The translations under genes were made by a program, and so were the position numbers. A model generated the notes under the pieces. It was not told where the DNA came from and did not search any database. It saw only the letters and a list, made by a program, of their open reading frames with translations. Positions 57,829 through 64,000 of a stretch of 64,000 nucleotides of DNA are shown one piece after another. How positions within the stretch are numbered: the first letter of the stretch is position 1; each line of letters starts with the position of its first letter. The stretch spans positions 315,875 to 379,874 of the forward strand of contig NZ_JAKZLB010000003.1 in NCBI RefSeq assembly GCF_022808865.1, given 5' to 3'. Source of the stretch: Geothrix oryzisoli (GTDB lineage: Bacteria; Acidobacteriota; Holophagae; Holophagales; Holophagaceae).

Positions 57829-57856
57829 AAAATAGTAACAATTGTATCTAAGTCAA
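57829..57856 (-). promoter_or_regulatory. Candidate promoter/operator of the chrB operon
   Basis: TTGACT (57856-57851) and TATTTT (57834-57829) are 16 bases apart in an AT-rich patch. The spacer holds the 8-bp dyad ACAATTGT, a plausible regulator site, perhaps for ChrB itself. This would put the transcript start inside the annotated ORF, supporting the downstream TTG start. Confidence 0.45.
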
Positions 57857-57985
57857 TCAGGGTACTGGGCCACCGGGGCCGTCCCAGGGGACGCCCGGAA
57901 ACCGGAGGAGTTCGGGCGGTCCGGCCCTGGGGTGGTCCCTTCCGCTACCCTGAACCCTGCGGCTTCCCGCCGATCCCGAGATGCC

Positions 57986-58573
57986 ATGGCCCAGCCCCTC
58001 ACCGATGCCCGTTTCGTCACCTCCGCCGCCGACGCGAAGAAGCTGGGCGTCTGCCATGCGGAAGTGGCCTTCGTCGGGCGCAGCAATGTGGGGAAGTCCT
58101 CACTGCTGAACGCCCTGGCCAACCAGAAGCAGCTGGCGCGGGTATCGAAGACACCGGGCCGCACGCGGCTCATCAACGTGTTCCTCACGGGTCCCGACCG
58201 CTGGGTCGTGGACCTGCCGGGCTACGGCTTCGCGACGGGCCCCGTCGCCGAGCGGGCCACCTGGCAGAAGATGGTGGAAGGCTACCTGACGGGCCGCGCC
58301 ACGCTGCGCATGGTCTTCGTGCTGGTGGATGCCGAAGTGGGCCCCACGAAGCTGGACCACCAGATGATCGACTGGCTCCGCACCGAGGGCCTGCCCCACC
58401 GCATCGTGGCCACCAAGGCCGACCAGGTAAAGCCCAGCCGGGCCCTCAAGCAGCGCAAGGACGTGGCCGCGGACCTGGGCCTGCACAGCGCTGACATCGC
58501 CTGGGTGAGCGCGGCCAAGGGCACGGGCATCCCCGAGCTGCGGCGTGAAGTGGCGGATCTGCTCGAGATCTGA
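57986..58573 (+). CDS. engB: Ribosome biogenesis GTPase EngB (YihA/YsxC)
   Basis: 195 residues. GRSNVGKSS at 31-39 is G1, TPGRTRLINVF contains G2, DLPGYGFA is G3 and TKADQVK is G4, with WVSAAKGTGI as G5. Single-domain GTPase needed for large-subunit assembly. ATG 57986 gives the family N-terminus; an open frame extends upstream without support. Converges with the VanZ fusion gene. Confidence 0.95.
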   Translation: MAQPLTDARFVTSAADAKKLGVCHAEVAFVGRSNVGKSSLLNALANQKQLARVSKTPGRTRLINVFLTGPDRWVVDLPGYGFATGPVAERATWQKMVEGYLTGRATLRMVFVLVDAEVGPTKLDHQMIDWLRTEGLPHRIVATKADQVKPSRALKQRKDVAADLGLHSADIAWVSAAKGTGIPELRREVADLLEI

Positions 58574-58598
58574 CCGGCCTGTACTCCGGACGGATCCC

Positions 58599-59669
58599 CT
58601 ACAGCGCCTCCACCTTCCCGCTGCGCCACACCATGAAGCGCCCCTCGTGCGCCCAGGGCAGGGCGATGCCGTTGGCTTCCACCTCGTGGGTGTGGAAGTG
58701 GCCGGTGAGGAAGGTGGTCCCGGTGTGGGCCTGGGCGGCGGCGGCGAAGGCCTCGCGGGGGAAGGTCAGCTTGTAGGCGGCGTTGGTGGTGCGGAGCTTC
58801 CGCTCCAGCCAGGCGGATACGCGGCGGGCCATGCCGCCGGGCATGAGCCGGAAGACCAGCCACAGCGCGCCTGAGCGCGACGCCAGGTTCCACAGGCGGT
58901 ACTGGCGGTCGGCGGTGTTGATGAGATCGCCGTGTTCCCAGGTCAGCGCTTCGCCTTCGAGCGACCCGCCGATGCCTTCACCCATCAGGTCGAAGTGCGG
59001 GGCATGGCGATCCAGGAAGTACTCCCGGTTGCCCAGCCACAGGCCCACCCAGCGGCCCGCGGCGCGCCGTGACTCCACCCAGGCGAGGAAGGCCCGCTGC
59101 GGGGCGGTCTCCATCCCGGGGAAACCTACCCAGACGTCGAACACATCCCCGAGGAAGAGCCAGTCGGCCTCGGGAAGGGCGGTGGTGGCGGCCTCCAGTC
59201 CCGTGAGCGTGGCGCCCCAGTGGGGATCCGCCACCAGGATCAGGTCGCGGGAGGGCTCGGGCCGTCGCAGCCGACCCCGCCACCAGGAGAGGGCCTCCAG
59301 GTGGCGCGTCACCAGCAGGTGGAGGGAGCCGACCGTCAGGGCCAGGGCGCCGCCGAAGGTGTCGGCCGCCCAGTCGCCGAGTTCGCAGGCGCGTCCGGGG
59401 ACGAAATACTGGTGGAACTCGTCGGAGGCGCCGTAGAGGGACACTGCGGCCAGGATGAGGAGGTGGCGGCGGTACAGGGGCAGGCCGGGCGCAGAGTGGC
59501 GCAGGGCCGTGTCCAGGGTCAGGGCCAGGAGGCCGAAGACCGTCGCGTGGGCGAACTTGTCCAGGGGCGGCGGCAGCTGGATCCCGCCCGGGTAGTGCGA
59601 TTGCGCACTCAGCCAGAAGATGGTCCCGGCCACGGCCAGGGGAAGGAGCCAGAATCCACGAAAGCGCAT
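58599..59669 (-). CDS. Fusion of a VanZ-like membrane domain and an LpxH-like metallophosphoesterase
   Basis: 356 residues. The N-terminal 120 residues are VanZ-like: membrane helices with WLSAQSHYPGG, LDKFAHATVFGLLAL, SDEFHQYFVPGR and DWAADTFGGALA. Residues about 140-356 are a metallophosphoesterase of the LpxH type: VADPHW (Asp148, His150), GDVFDVW (Asp175), GNREYFL (Asn214), EHGD (His246) and GHFHTH (His324, His326). LpxH removes UMP from UDP-2,3-diacylglucosamine in lipid A synthesis. The fusion ties that activity to the membrane. Substrate not proven. Confidence 0.85.
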   Translation of the reverse strand: MRFRGFWLLPLAVAGTIFWLSAQSHYPGGIQLPPPLDKFAHATVFGLLALTLDTALRHSAPGLPLYRRHLLILAAVSLYGASDEFHQYFVPGRACELGDWAADTFGGALALTVGSLHLLVTRHLEALSWWRGRLRRPEPSRDLILVADPHWGATLTGLEAATTALPEADWLFLGDVFDVWVGFPGMETAPQRAFLAWVESRRAAGRWVGLWLGNREYFLDRHAPHFDLMGEGIGGSLEGEALTWEHGDLINTADRQYRLWNLASRSGALWLVFRLMPGGMARRVSAWLERKLRTTNAAYKLTFPREAFAAAAQAHTGTTFLTGHFHTHEVEANGIALPWAHEGRFMVWRSGKVEAL

Positions 59670-59722
59670 GACCTATCGAACCACAGGCTGTTCAGAGATG
59701 CGAATCGTCCCCTGTCCCCCGG

Positions 59723-62713
59723 CTACTCGAAGCGGAACGCCCCGATCTCCACCATGCGGCCCCGCCCATCGAGCCGCAGAGTGGTGGACCGGTTCTCGAC
59801 GCGGCCGGTTCCGTAACGCAGATAGAGCTCCAGCGTCACGGTCGTGGCCCCGATGGCCGTCTGCTGGCGGGTGCCGAAGAAGCTGGCCTTCACGGTGTAG
59901 GTGCCGGGAATGGCCTTGCGGAGCAGGAACTCTTCGGGCCCGTAGCCGTTGGTGACGTCCGCGCTGAGGCGGCCGCCGATGGCGGTCCGGTTGTGGGAGT
60001 AGAAGCACTCCTCTCCCCTCGGGTCCACCACGTAGAGGTCCATGTCGCTGTTGTCCGTGTCCCAGTTCAGGACCACGCGCACGTCCACGGGCAGGTTCGC
60101 CAGGAGGCGGGGATCCACGGCCGAGGCGTCAAGCTTCGCCTTCGAGGTGGCCAGGAGGGCATTCAGCTCTCCCAGGGCGATGAGGTTCACATCGCGGAAC
60201 CGCCCATCCCACGGCGTCTTTGCCAGCTCCCAGAGGAGGTCCAGGCCACGCTGGGGCTGACCCGCCTCGGCCAGGGCCAGGGCCAGGTCGCGCCGGCTCT
60301 GGGGTTCCTCTTCGCGCATCCGCAGAACCTCCTCGAAGGTCCAGACCGCCAGGTCGGGCAGTCCCAGCTGCCGCAGCCGGTAGCCCAGGATCCGCAGCAA
60401 GGGGGCGTCCTCCAGCTTCAGCTCGGCCAGGTTGGAGAGGATGCGAAGGGCGAGTCCCTTTTCGCCCTGCTCCCGGAAGTAGTCCGACACGTCCAGGAAG
60501 AACCCGGGGGTCTTCCCGTAGGTGTCCCGCTGGCGGAGGTAGAGGCTGTAGCGCTCCGCGCCCGGCGCGGCCTTGAGTTCCTTCAGGTAGGGGGTGTCCG
60601 GGCTCCAGGGCTTGAGCTCGATGGCACCGGCGGGTTCGGGTGTCTCTGCCTCGGCGCGACTCCTGGGCATCGAACTCATCACCCCTGGCGCGAGGTTCGC
60701 GGCCGTGCGGGTCTCGGTGCGGTCGAGGGTGGCCACAGAGGCCACGACCTCCACGACCGCCTGGCCCTGCTGCCGCGGCCTGGGAGATCCGGGTGGGGGC
60801 GGTGGCGGTGGTGGGACCGATCCGGGCCGCGCCGTGCCGCCGGCCACCCCACCCACCACACCGCCCACCACGCCGCCGATGACACCCCCGGGGACACCGC
60901 CCGGAACACCACCCTTGGCCTTCTCCTTCGAGGGGTCTGGCGCTTTGAACACGGTGTTCCACCAGGCCTTCCGTGCCTCGAACTGCCGCACGAGGGCTTC
61001 GAGGTGAGCTTTCTCGCGTTGGTTCGACTGGCCCAGATCCGCTGCCACCCTGCGGTCGTACTCGGCGCGGAGGTCCTCCGGCGGCAGGATGCGGTAGCGG
61101 ACGTAATCGGCCACGTCGTCGAGCACGATGAGGCTCGTGCCCTCGGTGACGAGGCCATGGGTCTGGCCGAGGGCCGAGATGGCCTGCGCATTTCGGGCCT
61201 TGTCCAGTTCCAGCTCGGCGAGTTTCCTCTGGGCCCAGAGCCGGGCCACCGGGGCCGCCACGGCGGCCCGGTTGGCATCGATGTCGAAGGTCCGGGTGAA
61301 CCGTGTCGTGGTCCCGAAGCCGAAGTGCAGGGTCACCTTGGCGCGGGGGGTCTTGAGGATGCCCGCCAGGCCGAAGGGGCCGCGCACGACGCGGCCGGCG
61401 CTGGGATAGACCTCTTCCACCTCGGCGGCTCCCGCCGTGGTGCGCAGGAAGGCCAGAGGGCGGGTCGTGAGGGCCTTCAGGGCCTCCGCCTGGCTGAGGG
61501 ACTGAAGGTTGAGGTACTCGCCGCCGCGCCCCTCGCTGAGGGCCCGGAGGAGGCCGTGCTCAGCCGTCAGAGCGCTGTTGATGGCCTGCAGAGGGGCCTC
61601 GGGGAACCGCGCCTCACCGGGGCCGAAAGTGGCTACCCCATCGGAGAAGAGCAGGGTCTCGTCCACCTTCACGTCCTTCAGGTCCAGGGCCCCCAGGCGC
61701 GTGGCCCCGTCCAGCGGTTCGTTCTCGATCTGCTTCCTCAGGTCGCGGGCGTCGCCGCCCTGGATCTGGAAGACCCGCAGAGGCTCGGCCTCGTTGCGGA
61801 AGACGGCCAGGCTCACCTGGCAGGTGCCCAGACCCCGCAGGTAGGCCTCCAGCAGATCGAGCTCCCGCTTGAGGTCGCGCTGACGGGCGCTGGCGGAGGC
61901 ATCCCACGCCACGAGGAGGCGCTTCGGCAGGACCTTGGGCTCCCGGGGCAGGCGCGGATGGACCATCACGAAGAAGTAGGCCCGGCCCTCGCGCCGCTCG
62001 ACGAACACCTGACCGCTGTCCGCGCCCCGGGGGATGGTCACGGCCAGGGGCCTGTCCGGCGCGAAGTCCTTCCGGCTCGCCTCGGCGAGGAACCCGCGGC
62101 GCACGGCCCTGAAGGCGAAGTTGGCCAGGGGGCTCGTGGTGGCCTTCGGGGCCTCCGGCTGGTCCAGCACCTCCACCCGCAGGCCGAAGGTGGCCACTTT
62201 TTCCGTGAAGGCCAGCGGCAGCCGGTAGAGCAGCTCTCCGCGGCCCGCATCGGCGAGGTCCTGCTCGTAGGCCAGGACCACCCGCTTGTAGCCCTTCGCC
62301 GGGATCGGGTAGACCCGGGCCTTGAAGCTGTTGCTGGCGGTCTTCTCGAGGAGCCCGGGATCCACGCCCCGGCGGACGACTTCCTCGAAGGCCTGGCGGC
62401 CCTTGGCCTTTTCCACCACCACGCCTTCCCGGAGGCGTCCGTTCACGTCCATGGCGAAGCGCGTCACCGTCTGGCCCTCGCCCAGGGGGAAGACGAGCTC
62501 CCCCTCCAGGATCCGATCCTGGGGGTTGTGGACCGTCAGGTCCCAGGTGGTGGTGGCCACGTGGCCCACCACCTGGACGCTGACCTGGAGGTCATGGAGC
62601 TTCGCGGGTTGCGACCGGTCCTGCTCGACGATCCGCACCTGCGGCATGGGCATCCGCTCCTGCGCGCAGAGCGGGGCGGAGACCAAGAGGACGAAGAGGA
62701 GGCGGCGGAGCAT
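59723..62713 (-). CDS. Exported VIT / von Willebrand factor A domain protein with C-terminal DUF2135-like domain
   Basis: 996 residues. Signal peptide; VIT domain at about 25-160 (ATTTWDLTVHNPQDRILEGELVFPLGEGQ, FKARVYPIPAKGYKRVVLAYEQ). VWA domain from about 265, with MIDAS start DASAS at 271-275. A long Gly/Val then Pro-rich low-complexity linker follows (GGVPGGVPGGVIGG, PPPPPPPP). TPR-like helices come next, then a C-terminal beta domain (VVLNWDTDNSDMDLYVVDPRGEECFYSH) resembling YfaP/DUF2135. Probably a metal-dependent adhesion or protein-binding protein in the envelope; partner unknown. Confidence 0.85.
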   Translation of the reverse strand: MLRRLLFVLLVSAPLCAQERMPMPQVRIVEQDRSQPAKLHDLQVSVQVVGHVATTTWDLTVHNPQDRILEGELVFPLGEGQTVTRFAMDVNGRLREGVVVEKAKGRQAFEEVVRRGVDPGLLEKTASNSFKARVYPIPAKGYKRVVLAYEQDLADAGRGELLYRLPLAFTEKVATFGLRVEVLDQPEAPKATTSPLANFAFRAVRRGFLAEASRKDFAPDRPLAVTIPRGADSGQVFVERREGRAYFFVMVHPRLPREPKVLPKRLLVAWDASASARQRDLKRELDLLEAYLRGLGTCQVSLAVFRNEAEPLRVFQIQGGDARDLRKQIENEPLDGATRLGALDLKDVKVDETLLFSDGVATFGPGEARFPEAPLQAINSALTAEHGLLRALSEGRGGEYLNLQSLSQAEALKALTTRPLAFLRTTAGAAEVEEVYPSAGRVVRGPFGLAGILKTPRAKVTLHFGFGTTTRFTRTFDIDANRAAVAAPVARLWAQRKLAELELDKARNAQAISALGQTHGLVTEGTSLIVLDDVADYVRYRILPPEDLRAEYDRRVAADLGQSNQREKAHLEALVRQFEARKAWWNTVFKAPDPSKEKAKGGVPGGVPGGVIGGVVGGVVGGVAGGTARPGSVPPPPPPPPGSPRPRQQGQAVVEVVASVATLDRTETRTAANLAPGVMSSMPRSRAEAETPEPAGAIELKPWSPDTPYLKELKAAPGAERYSLYLRQRDTYGKTPGFFLDVSDYFREQGEKGLALRILSNLAELKLEDAPLLRILGYRLRQLGLPDLAVWTFEEVLRMREEEPQSRRDLALALAEAGQPQRGLDLLWELAKTPWDGRFRDVNLIALGELNALLATSKAKLDASAVDPRLLANLPVDVRVVLNWDTDNSDMDLYVVDPRGEECFYSHNRTAIGGRLSADVTNGYGPEEFLLRKAIPGTYTVKASFFGTRQQTAIGATTVTLELYLRYGTGRVENRSTTLRLDGRGRMVEIGAFRFE

Positions 62714-62886
62714 GGAGCACCTGTGCGGGGGATTAGCGACACTCTACTCCACAGTGGGCCGGCGGCGGGCGCTCTCCTGGGCGGAAGTCCTCTGATAAGC
62801 GGGGTGCCGGGCCTTGCCGCCGGCCCTGGAGACCTTATCTTCCGAGCGCAGGGTGTTGGCTTGGCCAGGCAGAAGCCGGAGGTCCC

Positions 62887-63636
62887 ATGACCACGAACTT
62901 CGAATCCCTGATCCCGAGCATCGAGCAGCGGGAATCCGGCTGGATGCGCATCCGGGAGCGCCTCGCGCACCCCCACCAGGCGCCGTCCCGCCCCTCCGTG
63001 ACCATCTCCCGGCAGTACGGCTGCGAGGGCTATCTCCTGGCCCAGCGCCTGAAGGCGCTCCTGGAGGAGGCCTCGGGCCAGCCCTGGGGCCTGTTCGACA
63101 AGGCCCTGGTGGACAAGGTCGCTTCCGACGAGAGCCTTTCCCGCCAGCTCCTGGGCCACCTGGGGGATGAGAGCCACGCCCAGGATGTGCTCCGGACCCA
63201 CTTCGGCCATCTCACCCACGATGATGCCTACGCCAAGCTGGTGAAGCACCTCGTCCAGATCGCCATGGCCGGCTGCGCGGTCATCGTCGGCCGCGGCGGG
63301 GCGGTCGCCTGCCAGGACCTGAAGAACTGCTTCCATTTCCGCCTGGAAGGCAGCTTCGAGTTCCGGACCGCGACGCTGGCCCGCCGCCTGGAGATCCCTC
63401 TGGCCGAAGCGGAGAAGCTGGTCCGCACCCAGTCGAAGCTCCGGGAGAAGTTCATCAGCGAGTGCCTCCACGCCGACATCACCTCCTCCCGCTTCTACGA
63501 CGCCGTCTTCAACAACGAACGTCAGAGCGTGGAGGCCATCGCCCAGGCCTGCCTGCGCATCGTCATCTGCGGCTGGCCCGACAAGGACTTCTTCCGGCAC
63601 GTCCCCCTGCACCTGGCCGCGGCGGACCGGCGGTGA
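62887..63636 (+). CDS. Cytidylate-kinase-like family protein
   Basis: 249 residues. VTISRQYGCEGYLLAQRLKALL is the degenerate P-loop region of the cytidylate-kinase-like (AAK-type) family, and CAVIVGRGGAVACQDLKNCFHFRLEGSFEFR is its conserved centre. The substrate is unknown; members are distinct from true Cmk. ATG 62887 is preceded by a GGAGG ribosome-binding site. Stands alone, divergent from the VIT/VWA gene; its 170-base upstream region shows no clear operator. Confidence 0.82.
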   Translation: MTTNFESLIPSIEQRESGWMRIRERLAHPHQAPSRPSVTISRQYGCEGYLLAQRLKALLEEASGQPWGLFDKALVDKVASDESLSRQLLGHLGDESHAQDVLRTHFGHLTHDDAYAKLVKHLVQIAMAGCAVIVGRGGAVACQDLKNCFHFRLEGSFEFRTATLARRLEIPLAEAEKLVRTQSKLREKFISECLHADITSSRFYDAVFNNERQSVEAIAQACLRIVICGWPDKDFFRHVPLHLAAADRR

Positions 63637-63687
63637 TCCGGGCCTTACCTGCGCGCCATCCGTGACTTCGATTCCCCCTGGGACATG

Positions 63688-63712
63688 AAAAAGGCCCGGC
63701 TTGCGCCGGGCC
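63688..63712 (-). terminator. Terminator of the tRNA-Gln/tRNA-Glu unit
   Basis: GGCCCGGC (63693-63700) pairs with GCCGGGCC (63705-63712), loop TTGC, and a minus-strand T5 tract follows. Placed five bases after the tRNA-Glu CCA end. Confidence 0.9.
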
Positions 63713-63716
63713 GTGC

Positions 63717-63791
63717 TGGTAGTCCCAAGGGGAATCGAACCCCTGTTCCCGCCGTGAGAGGGCGGTGTACTAACCGCTATACGATGGGACC
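63717..63791 (-). tRNA. tRNA-Glu (CTC)
   Basis: Minus-strand cloverleaf: acceptor GGTCCCA with TGGGACT (a G-U first pair), anticodon stem CCGCC/GGCGG around CTCTCAC (anticodon CTC), T-arm AGGGGTTCGATTCCCCT, discriminator A and encoded CCA. Second tRNA in the unit. Confidence 0.96.
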
Positions 63792-63808
63792 ATCAAACAA
63801 ATTGTGAG

Positions 63809-63883
63809 TGGTTGGGGAGGAAGGATTTGAACCCTCACCTGACGGTACCAGAAACCGTTGTCCTACCATTAGACCACTCCCCA
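63809..63883 (-). tRNA. tRNA-Gln (CTG)
   Basis: Minus-strand cloverleaf: acceptor TGGGGAG with CTCCCCA, anticodon stem ACGGT/ACCGT around TTCTGGT (anticodon CTG), T-loop GTTCAAATC, discriminator A and encoded CCA. First tRNA in the unit. Confidence 0.96.
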
Positions 63884-63898
63884 ACGAGTGGAAGATTC

Positions 63899-63926
63899 AA
63901 TGTACCAGATGTTGGGCAAAAGACAA
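63899..63926 (-). promoter_or_regulatory. Probable promoter of the tRNA-Gln/tRNA-Glu unit
   Basis: TTGTCT (63926-63921) and TACATT (63904-63899) at 16-base spacing, about 15 bases before the tRNA-Gln 5' end. Confidence 0.45.
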
Positions 63927-63986
63927 GAGGTGGTTCCGGCGGTGGGGATGTAGTCTTCCGGACAAAGAGGATCTCCTGGAGGATCG

Positions 63987-64000
63987 ATGACGCGCAAACG
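63987..64000 (+). CDS. Start of a gene running out of the window
   Basis: ATG 63987 follows GGAGG at good spacing and the frame is open to the last base (MTRK). Only four codons are visible, so nothing can be said of its product. Confidence 0.4.

Noticed and set aside
63808-63990. Short plus-strand frame of 60 codons near the end
   Set aside because: It lies over tRNA-Gln in antisense.

Overview
This is a 64 kb GC-rich chromosomal segment with short intergenic gaps and many 4-nt ATGA/GTGA gene overlaps. It carries many outer-membrane and secreted proteins: DUF5916, TPR-barrel, M4/M13/M16-type peptidase relatives and tandem small barrels. There are no insertion sequences, phage genes or CRISPR. 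The gene families (a split F-type ATP synthase operon with two b-type subunits, SAM-I riboswitches over methionine genes, DUF5916, ChrB/ChrA, YitJ-like MTHFR fusion) suggest a Gram-negative of the Acidobacteriota, possibly the Holophaga/Geothrix lineage. That assignment is inference from gene content, not a database match.

Layout. 1-8.6 kb: envelope and housekeeping genes (a partial secreted protein, TPR-PDZ protein, UDG-like glycosylase, isochorismatase-like hydrolase, M13 peptidase, DUF4126 and GlsB-type membrane proteins, YidB). 8.65-19.0 kb: a methionine region in two minus-strand operons, each behind a SAM-I riboswitch. One is metY-metA-aspartate kinase. The other is an MTHFR fusion, a [2Fe-2S] ferredoxin and metH. 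Together they supply aspartyl phosphate, O-acetylhomoserine, homocysteine, methyl-THF and methionine. 19.0-26.1 kb: a tightly packed five-gene minus-strand operon (glycoside hydrolase, TPR plus beta-barrel protein, lone receiver, membrane HEAT protein, GT2 synthase) that looks like a synthase-dependent exopolysaccharide system. This is the best candidate in the window for a little-described system. 26.1-31.1 kb: an orphan 2-oxoacid dehydrogenase E1-beta coupled to a cystathionine beta-synthase-like enzyme, then an amidohydrolase and recN. 31.2-36.4 kb: a secreted M4 protease with an unusual inverted-repeat leader, an AT-rich patch with an amidohydrolase remnant, der, and tRNA-Val/tRNA-Asp.

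36.4-43.4 kb: atpF'-atpF-atpH-atpA-atpG-atpD-atpC, without the a and c subunits, followed by an HPt protein. 43.4-47.6 kb: an MBL phosphodiesterase-like protein, two tandem outer-membrane barrel paralogues, a TPR protein and purC. 47.6-51.5 kb: a DUF4097 protein in an operon with two M16-like proteins that have both lost the zinc motif. 51.5-57.8 kb: thiolase, ftsE without ftsX, and a chrB-chrA-DUF5916 operon. 58.0-64.0 kb: engB, a VanZ-LpxH-like fusion, a large VIT/VWA protein, a cytidylate-kinase-like protein, tRNA-Glu and tRNA-Gln, and the start of one more gene.

Two heptanucleotide tandem-repeat loci (46.6 and 52.7 kb) and several bidirectional terminators separate transcription units. 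Most enzyme names rest on motifs read directly. The exopolysaccharide role, the riboswitch expression platforms and the promoter calls are inferences.
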